Origin: CAG-877 sp045125935
GTDB lineage: Bacteria > Bacillota_I > Bacilli_A > RF39 > UBA660
DNA length: 27,483 nucleotides
Direction of reading: 5' to 3'
Assembly: GCA_045125935.1 (NCBI GenBank)
Contig: JBGVNW010000022.1
Coordinates: forward strand, 1-27,483
Positions within the stretch are counted from its first letter, which is position 1. Every line of letters begins with the position of its first letter. The notes below the pieces were generated by a model. The model had not been told where the DNA came from. It was given only the letters and a program-made list of their open reading frames with translations, and ran no database searches. Position numbers and translations under genes: made by a program. Positions 22,201 through 27,483 of this stretch are shown one piece after another.

Positions 22201-25200
22201 AGCTTCAAATTTTGAAAGTAAAACTTCAGTCTTGCCATCATTTATAAGTTTCATTATTGCAACATCAAGTTCAGCCACACTAGAATTTGAAATTACCTGA
22301 CTTAAAACCCCAGCAGAATCATCATATTTTTGGATTATATCAACTAAAACATCTGCTTTTAAATATTTAATCTTACTTACAAGATCACCAGTAAATCCAG
22401 TCTGCTCACCAAATCCATTTTGAAAAGCATCAACAGATTCAAACACTTCACTAACCAAAGTATCATAATTAACCTCTGTTCTACTAATTTCAGATATTGA
22501 AATACCATATTTATTATTATTAAAATCAGTAAGTGGTATAGTAAATCTTTGTCCCCATGAACTAACAATTAAATCAGTATCCGTAATTCCTGTAACATAA
22601 ACGGCATGAGCATCATAACCAGAAACACCTCTCCAAGTACCAGTATCAGTATGTAAGTTTCCGTTATTATCATATAAATGAAAACTATTTTGCTCAGTAG
22701 TACAAAAAACTAAAGAAACCTGTTTTCCACTTTTAATACCATTAATAACTTTTTCCTTTACTATATCAATATTTAAAGGACTATCTATAGTACTAATAAT
22801 AGAATCAGAACATTTAAATTGAAGTTCAAGATTTTTACAACCAAAATATTTATTAATTATATCAACATTATGCGTATATCCACTCATATACTGTTGTTTG
22901 CTTGTATCAATAGTATTTCCATTTACTTCAAATTTACCATTATTATATTTAAATAAACTACCACCACATAAATTACTATTTATAGTAATATACATATCAG
23001 CAAGCAATTCTGCATCATTAATAACTTTCTTACCATCAATTTCAATATATAAATCAAATCCAAAGTCATTTTTAAATCCTTCTAAATTATTTTTATACTT
23101 ATCAATAATAAGATTAGCAACATCTGCATAACTACATATACCAGTAGTATCAATACAATCAATTATTTTAGTAGCAGTTTTCCTATCTATACCCATAGCT
23201 TCATATTTATTTAAAATTCGAGTATAAGTTTCTGTTTGTACCCTCTTAAATTTTAAATTTAAAATATCTCTAAAACTATATTTAGGATTAGAAGCAACAT
23301 ACTTAGTAAGTAAATTAAATTCTCTACCAGAAATTTTTGTACCAGGAGTCATCATTGATACTGCCAAATTTCTAGCTCTACTTCTACTCCATCCATGCTT
23401 TTTATATTCACTTTCAATAAAATCAGTTAATGACTTTAAATCAGTTGTCCATACACCTTTAACTACAAAACTTCTAGCATTTATTAAAACTGATTGTTCC
23501 GCACCATATTTACCATTTTCACTAGTTTTTCCAAATTCAATTTCAATGTTACGAATCGAATCAAAAAAACTATTCTTTAAATTAGATGGCAAATTCTCAT
23601 TATATGTCAAAGAACCATCTCTAATCATACTATCAAATCTCGTATCTGATATAATTCCAATTAATGATTCAATTTCTGATTTATCATATATATTATAACT
23701 AATTCTCAAAACAGAACCTAAAGTATTGTTATCAACACAAGCAAAATATGATTTCATAAAATCTAAGTCAGTAGAAAAATTATTAACTACCTTAAAAATA
23801 AATGTTGCTGAAGTATTAGATAGAATAGTACTACCATCAGGACTATTAATAAAATTTTTAATAACACCCGCAAACTTGCTACTAGACATAGTATCTAATA
23901 TTAAATCTACTGAATACCCTTTATTAATAACTTTTCTTATCAAATCAGCGGTTTGGTCAACATTAAGTTGATTAATCTTATTAAGTGTTTCATAAGGAAT
24001 CTTAACGTATAGTTCATTAGTTGCAATACCATCTTCAATCATTTTAAAGAAGTCATTAGCAACACCTGTAACTACATCATTTCCTGTATTAACACTATCA
24101 GTTAATTGACTATCAGAATCAACAATATTTTTTCTGCTTGATTCAGTAAGAAGTTCTGCTTGAGAAACTTCTCTACCAGCAAAAGTTCTTTCATGTTGTT
24201 GATACACTTCTCTAGAATCATCTTTTATAACAATTCTCTCATCACTATAAAGTTTGCCACTTCCACTAGAACTATCAGTATCAAGACTAGTATTAGTTTG
24301 AATACCAGTCATAGTTGATGCTAAGCCTGGAATACTTACCCCCATTGCAGTAAGTCCCATAGTAGCTGTAGACAATCCCGTATCACCATTCTCTAAAGAA
24401 CCTGTTTTTTGATTATTTGATGAAGATGAAATAAATGTCTCTGCTGAAGTAACAGGACTTAAATTACTCTGAGTCGATTGAGCAGATTGAATTGATTGAG
24501 TCGATTGAGCAGATACAGCCAACTTATTTTGTGTGCTAATAGAGCCATCTTGACTCAATGTACCTTTATTTTGACTAACACCTGATACCTGTTCATTAAC
24601 TATCGTTTTAGCGGCAGTAACAACTTGCTCAGTGGTGCTCTTACCTTGTGAAGCAATATTATCACTAGTAGCTGTAGTAGTTGCTTTTTTTGCAGCCACA
24701 ACTGCAGACTCTCTTTGTCCAAAAACAGAAGCAACACCACCGTCATTACTTCTTGCAAACAACTTAGATAAAGCATTATACTTGTTAGTTTCCTGCTGCA
24801 AACTACTTGCAGCCTCAGCTTTAATCATACCCTTATCACTTAGAGCATTAATAATGTTCGAAGCAGCATTAGTTCTTTCAGATATATCAATACTAGAATC
24901 ACTCATGATTTGTAATACAGCATCACCGTAATTTCCATCTCGCATAGAATCACTAACCTGTTTGAAATTATCTTGATTTGAAGAATTATAATACTCTCTT
25001 ACTATAGACTTTGCATTAATATCATTCGCAATAACACCACCAGTAATTTGTGTACTACCCATAACCTCACCAGAGGCAAATCCAGACAAAAATGACTCTT
25101 TAACCTCATCATTAAATTCCTGATTTGCCATCGCTATTGCGTCTTCTTCTGAATAACCAAGTCCAAGATAACGATTAACAGATAAATTATAAGAGCTATT

Positions 25201-27219
25201 AGGACCAGAAATCACCTCTTCAGCTTGCCGACCAAGTATAGATGATATTACTTCTTCACTACCTTCACTTATACCTTGTTTTAATCCTCCAACAGCAGTA
25301 TTTGCACCCCATGTAGCAATTCTTCTAACAGTTGGATCGGAGATTTTTGCCACACTAGATAATGTAATATCTGGTTTTAAATTTATCAATTTATCAATAT
25401 TAGCAGCTTCTGTTGCCGCTTCAATAGCAGCTTTTGTAAACGTTTCCATATATGCTTGGCCGTCTGTCACGCCTCTAGATCTTGCATCATTCATATTATC
25501 ATCCCAAGAACTTGCTGCTAAAACCAAACCACTTCCTGTAGGACTTCCACCAGTTAGTGCCATACTCATGATATTATCAGATATACTCATACCAACATTA
25601 TACGTAAATGCAGCACCAGAACCATACTTTTCTCCTATATCTGTTCCGACCTGTTGTCTCATTGTATCACCAGAAGCATATAATTGAGTACCATTCATAT
25701 CATTACCAGAAGAAATTGAAGTTGTACTATAAGTAAAAGCCTTAAAACCTTCAATAGGATTTGAAAGAATTGAAGCAACAGTGGCTTTAACAGGATGTGC
25801 ACTAGCATATTCTTGATCAATTTGAGTTTGTTTTAATACCCATCTTTCGTCCAAAACATCTGACATATCTTTAACATATTGATAAGCAGAATCTGCTCCA
25901 TCAGTATTCCACTTATAATAAAAAACATTCTTTTCATTATCAGACATAACATCTACCCATTGTGAAACACTAGAAACAAAATAATCATCAGAAAAAATAC
26001 TTATCATATCACCAGATTCACGATAAAAATAAACAACTCCATCACTAGTTTTAAAATCATCAGTACCAGAAATCAAAGAATAAACAATCGCATTCTCAAG
26101 TTCTTTATCGGACAAAGTATAAGTATTTCCCTCAAGATAAATATTTTTAAAATCTTGAATTACAGAAGAAACAGCATCAGCGTCAGAATTTATACAATTT
26201 TCTTCAAAATCTTCATTAAAAATATATTCATAAACATTATTACTTAAGTGTGCAGCTCTTGTTGGTATGTCATCTTTAATATAATCAAGTGAACCCACAA
26301 TGTTAATACATTTACTCAAAAGTGAATCAACCTCTGCCAACTTAGTTTCATTTTCTTGTAACTCAGAGTTCAAAGATTCACTAAAATTCTCCCATTCGTA
26401 TGAACCATTTAAGAAGGCATAATTATCATCGATATAACCTTTAAGCTGACTATATAATTCAGAATCGCCACACAAATCAGTAAAAGATAAAGCTTGTACA
26501 TCACTTTGATATACAGATGGAACATCATCAAATGAAGAAACATATTTTTCTACACCATTACTATCTGTATAACAATAGGCCATTATAGTTTTACTAGCAA
26601 CACCATCAAAATCAGTACAAATACCATTGTAATCAGTTATAATACCTTCAATAAATCGTTGAATTAATTGGGGAGAATTATAAAGAAGTTTTGTCTTTTC
26701 AGCTTCATAATTCTGAATAGTATTTACCAATTCATTTCTCTTATCATCCATTTCATCAAATGACGAAAATCCATACAAAGATAACAAACTTTGAGTAATA
26801 AAATATTCTCTAAATTCGCTATCTAATAAAGCTTCCTTAAATTCTTCCCCAGCATTTTGTATCATATAATCAATTACTGCATCACAATCAAGATCACCCA
26901 TTTCATCATTGAAATAACCGTTTTCTATTAACCCTTGTAAATCAACAAAAAAATCCTCGTTTTGAAATTGGTAAAGTAAAGTTTCTACTTCCATAATACG
27001 ACTCAAAACAAGATCAACTGAACCATCCATTACATTCTCAACAATATTAATAGAATCAGTCATTAATCCAGCACTTTCTAAAATACTTACATCAACACCT
27101 GATAAATCGGAAATCAATTGACTACATTTTTCTTTTATATCTTTTATGGCCACAATTCCATCATTAAGTGCATTATAATCTACACTAATATCATAAGTAG
27201 CTTCTGGATTTGTACTCAT
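9475..27219 (-). CDS. Giant 5,914-aa LXG-like polymorphic toxin with five Cys-His modules and a C-terminal ADP-ribosyltransferase
   Basis: One uninterrupted frame of 17.7 kb, roughly 650 kDa. Domains: LXG-like helical N-terminus (1-330); hydrophobic Gly/Ala-rich helices (about 520-725); Q/S/T linker (870-945); shared motif YSDERIVI (about 988); papain-like modules at 1230-1580, 1845-2185, 2832-3190, 4364-4712 and 5065-5415; a 190-aa tandem duplication (about 2225-2605); four 65-aa helical repeats (3300-3540); a domain shared with the second giant (3852-4010); and an ADP-ribosyltransferase (about 5645-5914). The last shows YIKINDALR, LYRGV (R5790), STS (5836-5838) and E5878-N-E5880. The ExE pair is the arginine-specific type, so the tip should transfer ADP-ribose from NAD to arginine on a target protein. 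No signal peptide, as expected for T7SS export. A WXG partner gene lies directly upstream and an ADP-ribosylglycohydrolase 23 bases downstream. The start is set by AGAGAGG at 27228-27234. Secretion route and the roles of the modules are inferred. Confidence 0.95.
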   Translation of the reverse strand: MSTNPEATYDISVDYNALNDGIVAIKDIKEKCSQLISDLSGVDVSILESAGLMTDSINIVENVMDGSVDLVLSRIMEVETLLYQFQNEDFFVDLQGLIENGYFNDEMGDLDCDAVIDYMIQNAGEEFKEALLDSEFREYFITQSLLSLYGFSSFDEMDDKRNELVNTIQNYEAEKTKLLYNSPQLIQRFIEGIITDYNGICTDFDGVASKTIMAYCYTDSNGVEKYVSSFDDVPSVYQSDVQALSFTDLCGDSELYSQLKGYIDDNYAFLNGSYEWENFSESLNSELQENETKLAEVDSLLSKCINIVGSLDYIKDDIPTRAAHLSNNVYEYIFNEDFEENCINSDADAVSSVIQDFKNIYLEGNTYTLSDKELENAIVYSLISGTDDFKTSDGVVYFYRESGDMISIFSDDYFVSSVSQWVDVMSDNEKNVFYYKWNTDGADSAYQYVKDMSDVLDERWVLKQTQIDQEYASAHPVKATVASILSNPIEGFKAFTYSTTSISSGNDMNGTQLYASGDTMRQQVGTDIGEKYGSGAAFTYNVGMSISDNIMSMALTGGSPTGSGLVLAASSWDDNMNDARSRGVTDGQAYMETFTKAAIEAATEAANIDKLINLKPDITLSSVAKISDPTVRRIATWGANTAVGGLKQGISEGSEEVISSILGRQAEEVISGPNSSYNLSVNRYLGLGYSEEDAIAMANQEFNDEVKESFLSGFASGEVMGSTQITGGVIANDINAKSIVREYYNSSNQDNFKQVSDSMRDGNYGDAVLQIMSDSSIDISERTNAASNIINALSDKGMIKAEAASSLQQETNKYNALSKLFARSNDGGVASVFGQRESAVVAAKKATTTATSDNIASQGKSTTEQVVTAAKTIVNEQVSGVSQNKGTLSQDGSISTQNKLAVSAQSTQSIQSAQSTQSNLSPVTSAETFISSSSNNQKTGSLENGDTGLSTATMGLTAMGVSIPGLASTMTGIQTNTSLDTDSSSGSGKLYSDERIVIKDDSREVYQQHERTFAGREVSQAELLTESSRKNIVDSDSQLTDSVNTGNDVVTGVANDFFKMIEDGIATNELYVKIPYETLNKINQLNVDQTADLIRKVINKGYSVDLILDTMSSSKFAGVIKNFINSPDGSTILSNTSATFIFKVVNNFSTDLDFMKSYFACVDNNTLGSVLRISYNIYDKSEIESLIGIISDTRFDSMIRDGSLTYNENLPSNLKNSFFDSIRNIEIEFGKTSENGKYGAEQSVLINARSFVVKGVWTTDLKSLTDFIESEYKKHGWSRSRARNLAVSMMTPGTKISGREFNLLTKYVASNPKYSFRDILNLKFKRVQTETYTRILNKYEAMGIDRKTATKIIDCIDTTGICSYADVANLIIDKYKNNLEGFKNDFGFDLYIEIDGKKVINDAELLADMYITINSNLCGGSLFKYNNGKFEVNGNTIDTSKQQYMSGYTHNVDIINKYFGCKNLELQFKCSDSIISTIDSPLNIDIVKEKVINGIKSGKQVSLVFCTTEQNSFHLYDNNGNLHTDTGTWRGVSGYDAHAVYVTGITDTDLIVSSWGQRFTIPLTDFNNNKYGISISEISRTEVNYDTLVSEVFESVDAFQNGFGEQTGFTGDLVSKIKYLKADVLVDIIQKYDDSAGVLSQVISNSSVAELDVAIMKLINDGKTEVLLSKFEALTTITFSTLSKYVSDSTYTAFVDSVLVSNPSHTRLISTLSDSGIIEMFNKYSDNSKMITHLFNNLSTSQYTAIYNEYFSNGFTSNFISETLENAFVGLSNKDAGNLLESIYNTNNSDAIDFANDIINEFGIERINEMIKDGTLSYNSHFTPLLRKHIHKQINNPGDVFLKKLGGQYGVDQNAVGRNIRYSISKPWVADLKDFANYMKDNYKYDSLTAYFEAVRLNTPFFHIDSGDVRIINKYLASKDGTGIKETLDLERDILKRTGNNYYRQLHAEFSSKCVDSSTAARIMGCIDNTGACSYAAFANVIANSYKNNPAGFKADFGFDLYIDVNGKQQINSQQLMLDMYVFMNSVENGGRLFKTVDGKIGLVGKTIDTDKQKYVSARTTYNDCAFKYLKSKNSKLTLIYSQTIDATNMSKAELRNAVVRALQSGYQLDMFVGRNLEHVISFNNRFGTEQSTVTWSEGDAHSVYVTGITDSSIIVSSWGKRYTISFDSLANNPSAAFIVCKLDNMSGAINTAVATSNVIDMNTVVDGVYDTESVIETKLSENSSSISFDTSNLDAKGVADLLTSVEFDDNYDAKINSIFDTLSGDKLVDVVKYLVDNNILDCDLVGAINDDSMVNVLNILYDEAPSYIGQFVENVPGRMGSVIETMFTQNSDVNYDLISNILNDRNSYYLSSVVNSSPSLKANLDKMPTINDIYNNYKQNTFVKFNVAGMSITLNLVTIDKVNAVIEAVNNNDLVAVENTLKNGDLDTESLVVVLHKLDFDGKINKILSSLESDKLLSVVKYMVDNDMADCDSIGAIDSDILVKILDNLYDNSREYFDKVIEPIPGKMSEVVELLFKDGNDHNLELIDAILDGTDGFSLSLIVPNSPSLKANLSKFASANNVYLDYMQNNFSSYSIGDTRLSVNLLTMDKINTFVQNVINSDSSISIDTLLSDSSFNGDAFTILLDKLSENPKGYAVITDIISKLDTNQLFEMLNKVVANKGDFVRVIDTLSTEQFVSFVEQLNDASVKNFLETVSVDKIVSVYDNLGLSGRMQLDQKIGNYVDMIDLCIYKQKINDGSMDAYIKGLSDVEFNEFIEDVLKNEIHGIADLVDTIVNYDITRVNQMIADGTLKYNEKLPAAIKKSIMEVVLQRERAFEKYANAVTNTSSGVTGYTTFGIDQDVTRKHVKFTVENNAWMKNIEHFAEFILNDSKQNTPDSTMTKERALALAEYLSTANSKLIYSHYDIITRYLANNYSEKETIRFARESFTRENSAEYKRVLDKLIPYTKDVVTATKILDCINSTGICSYASVANIIFDYYKDMPAQFKQDFGFDLYVEIDGELRINEIELLTDMYITINGNQMNGNLFRRGGLFGKGKLQTFTNLNTKLQTYLSNADVGVKVDILNKYLSLKKSSLAFDKELVSCKGKTIGEVSASEIKKMLITGLQKGDYIDLGIYKTNKKITLRNPDGSIYTSTFDWKEGVGHAVYVVGVTNDSVVVSSWGMKLLIPFGDLVDNMFTVSFLSKTNTPATVQNTAYIKSLNTNNSTIEATVSVDGSNYAVSSNVSFKDKIAEKYYDTVLNGLTKSINKQTVDGEVSYSYVSGMMDKKVGTYLKTLTSGNKIYEVMSRLSNNQMLFYAVNNCDLSLLSDSQLEEIINRAVRSGYVLNEQSSSFMKNNSNVIMRLLKPDSYYFREKSVYGESSYDKQLRKQQRRDAFIDFVNNINYDVLSSEQITEVIDAAAKNGYYISDKSPSYITGNIEVISKLFGNLDEKFHFNQTVNNINYSLLSDSDLLVIADLIGKSNFGITDSCPSILRCNPDVISQIIKGTPDGRSINAKISAVSFNSFSDQQFLDTMKLALDKGYVLDVHSPIERLNVLFENEVTVYLETVNSDYKGMLESVIDNLGYSSLAIEGYNGIFSEEMLRTFGTDFVIDIFKYCNLTGSKFDFEGLIRDGQIETFKQVFDRTLGSEYKGTFNDIKYVKKIIDKCINNSKLFEEVLNSSLDNSVVSNLRKYINSNFGIEVHSLSELQQYDSLVKDYVDSVIASGNIFDIQRSISLLLFNATDGGMYDFNQEFGGVKNLDTLASKLNDSELASVLKGYSVLLKFYQNKVASNKNVKTLSSICEKLNNMSYDDRTSYLKVFDDIEGFVKYCYGMEVNQSLTSIESIVGLDGINTRVDGKYTWQDGSNFTSVDYVEINSNYRLFQHTLNAYGTGGKITDYQSSRVVGKTYLCLSMIGDNKIGVIRETSDVDHVTLLFDSVVPQDLMACAPRDIGSGLWTESNDFFINDRGSRFDIVDNILSNTDSNGYNEYVVYRNNAKPSGILVTGVEANSAEIEAAARLGVPLVKINYSGNESIKVNNNSQVTTDYAQAMNELVGYMTGKNDYTVARNSHSGQIIYDGARSGNTTIDVSQDVEYELMEGESLGSRIGTQFFAESKAKSGANTSVVDRNSEVADSKISMDFLEEIRSISLNFNLNDLIRSLQRDEFKKQLSESTIKNIKNLSDIDTVLSLIDTVISNNSPLKREILLHIDDISVQKSLSMDKFENWLKFDFHHSFSDTLVFIEEANPKLAEILREAFDNIKKGVYSNFIEVCGKYDFNGDISKKYKNDIFDVSIVEKMILDGHFIEQLNLLGDQEFIALVNDFFKVRNFEIINALLKSRDNVCELINTGGILYSNSLDGEFVSLFYENINSKHDANLLSESVSNGKYNYGPNQGFTKERPNFTIINSLFSDVNDFAQYLVSEKNMSYDVALEIAEKLNTPGKNCDLGAYVACIKYLDYKGYSDSQILDMMSNCMPISYGQEYYRLFDKMIDKGYNHRDAKMILDCVDTRGVCSYATIANIIMEEYISKFGSSRFKQDFGFDLYVEDNGRIRRNGNELLFDMYMYVNSDLCGGSLFKFNDGKFDIVGDKLDLSGRYINTGFQQNVIGSNVEVALLNKYLKAKGINIELDVNFRFFSFDSLNVNGVREVFYNLLNSNNQVALTLENGHFKYILADGIISEDNYYDEGHAVYVTGMNENGVFVSTWGGRALISFDSFIGSESTASLCELVDKTDNASVGDSQLFEMTDNVKNEVRISISKNVDFAGKGILGISKNSMLEMKLASASRSSIDSMIRDGKLTEYLNSLTSSEIYNGPLAAHVYQFANKMDLDAMGDSFVLLTREQVGQVDNFMDSIDDDLSQGFALSQESVDTMDSMSSEELVVVVDKLLSDSEYYESAKQVIKFIDDSVLGEVFDRIMVRNDSKVIASYLEADQVVALMDYYSNDSVSYDKFCRNVSYAKFSKVAKVLNEMSAKGNLDAMRMRSKLDRNIDSKFVSDIRNKQKSGTLSTYLNNLSDNKVGQLFEKMIEQKMANAATICDSMIEIIGRDRFSAMIRNGDIKFDTKYSRETQKSILDIINQQRDGSLKELSVYGVDQGYIRSHIKYEVKYNWSDDISDISRYLSKKYGLGMFEAEAKALNLTSPTYRMNYEEHQMVIDYLSSKYGESEALRMASKMFERKVDSRYMAALNKLVSHGTNIKTAQAILECIDTTGVCSYASVANLIVDVYKDNPSQFKKDFGFDLYTYENGHKEINSTELLADMYVYINSNLCGGKLFTITNGKVTTNTTVINTEKQTFLSSNQGFESSLVNKYLHSKNPNVSVNVTSASQFYADGVNSEIDNIKTAIVRAIQEGKQVTLGVYRTKGSEYKFLDENGVKRESTVDWSEGDGHAVYVTGVTDNGVVVSTWGKRRIIPFSDFINNEYSINFVEMAIDGSVKANGNSPVSIYSNPDTAVHDGKSVVMDGSNISANSARPKFSEVQQKVRKAQILFDLESFLLNGENEGVCIITPQQTIMVSTKGANGVTLNDIYASLYGESDLSYTGYDFVEKGCIVVNLSSYGNREVLCPDSIMTKQCEELEKLNEKIKSICDNNSKFDSEPLTLYMVDDDYLFGDNNMDKIVEKVRCKIDDTIDVYDDINLSLNDSWRDFIRKLNVYEFANKKVERDSLGNYMYMGDLVAFSNNDSTSVLQMSKYFCGDVDGKYMEFGCKLNQMFLSGKTADEICTELTGQEQENFDYYLNNTIEGKFLSQLTSKEMESLLYYTSAAGNYIKINDALRRLKLRNDISLLSDDVRRLVERLDSIIQKFGGLTQDMVLYRGVGISPFSSIYKEVFSGLTKYSDIDLIYASLSALVGKEIYDFAYLSTSPGYSTSFASNDAYPVVLQIIAPKGTKGAYINRVSTHYNQENEFLLSRNTRLEIVEVIEPKRYVTDAKKIIVKCIIK
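10975..12027 (-). repeat. Papain-like Cys-His module 5 of the giant toxin
   Basis: Residues about 5065-5415. YGVDQ (Q5072), GVCSYA (C5190), DFGFDLY, GHAVYVTG (H5365) and VSTWG 15-18 residues after the His. Last module before the ADP-ribosyltransferase. Confidence 0.7.
13084..14130 (-). repeat. Papain-like Cys-His module 4 of the giant toxin
   Basis: Residues about 4364-4712. YGPNQ (Q4374), GVCSYA (C4493), DFGFDLY, GHAVYVTG (H4667), VSTWG. Follows the domain shared by both giants and its linker. Confidence 0.7.
15190..15666 (-). other. Domain of unknown function shared by both giant proteins (giant 1 copy)
   Basis: Residues 3852-4010: VDYVEINSNYR, QHTLNAYGTGGKITD, CLSMIGDNKIGV, LLFDSVVPQDL, then EYVVYRN..KPSGILVTG and LGVPLVKINY. 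The other giant carries the same order at bases 248-736. A 32-base stretch is identical (15637-15668 and 707-738). Confidence 0.75.
16660..17330 (-). repeat. Four helical repeats of about 65 aa in the first giant
   Basis: Residues about 3300-3540. Consensus LSD.QL..I...A...GY.L...SPS.....N..VI, starting near residues 3303, 3381, 3445 and 3501. A similar unit (VFSEKTPSYLKTN) occurs once in the second giant. Confidence 0.6.
17650..18726 (-). repeat. Papain-like Cys-His module 3 of the giant toxin
   Basis: Residues about 2832-3190. FGIDQ (Q2841), GICSYA (C2967), DFGFDLY, GHAVYVVG (H3145), VSSWG. Confidence 0.7.
19400..20550 (-). repeat. 190-aa tandem duplication in the first giant
   Basis: Two diverged copies in residues about 2225-2605. 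Matching anchors are KINSIFDTL / KINKILSSL, VVKYLVDNN / VVKYMVDND, NVPGRM / PIPGKM and SPSLKANL (about 20135 and 19565, 570 bases apart). Helical, function unknown. Confidence 0.7.
20665..21687 (-). repeat. Papain-like Cys-His module 2 of the giant toxin
   Basis: Residues about 1845-2185. YGVDQ (Q1853), GACSYA (C1973), DFGFDLY, AHSVYVTG (H2142), VSSWG. Confidence 0.7.
22480..23532 (-). repeat. Papain-like Cys-His module 1 of the giant toxin
   Basis: Residues about 1230-1580. YGAEQ (Q1242), GICSYA (C1362), DFGFDLY, AHAVYVTG (H1538), VSSWG. Confidence 0.7.
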
Positions 27220-27227
27220 AAAATCAA

Positions 27228-27234
27228 CCTCTCT
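27228..27234 (-). promoter_or_regulatory. Ribosome binding site of the first giant gene
   Basis: AGAGAGG 8 bases before ATG 27219. The leader matches that of the second giant gene apart from one extra base. Confidence 0.75.
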
Positions 27235-27277
27235 TTACTAACCATGTCAACCTTTTCCCACATAAATAAACTTTATT

Positions 27278-27326
27278 CTTCTTATTTTCTAAAAAGAGAA
27301 ATTTTCTCCTCTTAGAAAATAAGAAG
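27278..27326 (-). terminator. Long hairpin between the WXG gene and the first giant gene
   Basis: Perfect 15-bp stem (27278-27292 with 27312-27326) and a 19-base loop that can form an inner 4-bp stem. No clear T tract follows on the minus strand, so it may be a processing or attenuation structure instead of a true terminator. A second hairpin (27321-27328 with 27333-27340) shares its upstream arm and cannot form together with it. Confidence 0.5.
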
Positions 27327-27338
27327 CATACATGCTTC

Positions 27339-27483
27339 TTAAAAATTGTAATTGTTTAATGCATTAGTAATATTATCTGATACCTCTGATAATGTTTCTT
27401 TATATTTCTTTACATTTGACATATATGATTCAAATGCATTTTCTGCTTCATTTCTTCCTGTTCCTGCTAACCAATTACCCATT
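27339..27483 (-). CDS. WXG-type helical secretion partner, 3' end only
   Basis: The last 47 codons and TAA stop of a gene running off the right edge. All 145 bases match 5962-6106 except one silent change (GAG for GAA), so this is a near-identical copy of the 204-aa tandem WXG protein. It includes the start of the second W-x-x-G turn region. It lies 119 bases upstream of the first giant gene, as its twin lies 182 bases upstream of the second. It probably serves the first giant as secretion partner. Confidence 0.9.
   Translation of the reverse strand, partial: MGNWLAGTGRNEAENAFESYMSNVKKYKETLSEVSDNITNALNNYNF

Noticed and set aside
27245..27250. Perfect TTGACA -35 hexamer on the minus strand before the first giant gene
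   Set aside because: A -10 at normal spacing would fall on the ribosome site and start codon, and none is seen there.
1..27483. Mollicute-type code (TGA as Trp), suggested by AT richness
   Set aside because: Tryptophans in WXG and SWG motifs are TGG, the coding frames contain no in-frame TGA that I saw, and genes have strong ribosome sites.
1..27483. tRNA, rRNA, transposase or integrase genes
   Set aside because: No cloverleaf, rRNA-like or recombinase motif was found; gaps between genes are all under about 225 bases.

Overview
The DNA is strongly AT-rich and all genes lie on the minus strand, so transcription runs from high to low coordinates. Strong AGGAGG-type ribosome binding sites, extended -10 promoters (TGnTATAAT), use of TGG for tryptophan and TAA/TAG stops point to a low-GC Bacillota (Firmicutes) using the standard code. 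Species cannot be read from this window. The gene content is an accessory locus for contact-dependent or secreted polymorphic toxins of the type VII secretion (T7SSb/WXG100-LXG) kind. No secretion machine gene (EssC, EssB and so on) is inside the window.

Layout in transcription order: (a) 27483-27339, the 3' end of a WXG-type partner gene. (b) 27219-9475, one uninterrupted 5,914-codon gene for a giant toxin. It has an LXG-like helical N-terminus, a Gly/Ala-rich hydrophobic segment, a Q/S/T linker, five dispersed papain-like Cys-His modules, helical repeats, a conserved domain of unknown function, and a C-terminal arginine-type ADP-ribosyltransferase (R-STS-ExE). (c) 9451-8231, a DraG/ARH-type ADP-ribosylglycohydrolase 23 bases after the toxin stop, almost certainly the enzymatic antidote. 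(d) 8130-7414, an unrecognised 238-aa protein with its own promoter. (e) 7178-5962, three small helical genes (67, 105 and 204 aa), the last a tandem WXG protein nearly identical to the gene cut at the right edge. (f) 5779-<1, a second giant toxin gene, 5' part only (1,926 codons seen), homologous to the first at its N-terminus, linker and central domain. Its toxic C-terminus is off the left edge.

Working model: repeated cassettes of [small helical partners - WXG protein - giant effector - immunity]. The partner and WXG proteins would escort the giant effector to the T7SS. The effector tip of giant 1 would ADP-ribosylate arginines in a target, and the ARH enzyme would reverse this in the producer. 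The partner gene is nearly identical in the two cassettes while the effectors have diverged, which suggests an exchangeable-toxin architecture. The five internal Q...C...H...S(S/T)WG modules are the least expected feature and are the best candidate for something undescribed. No gene-free stretch exceeds about 300 bases.
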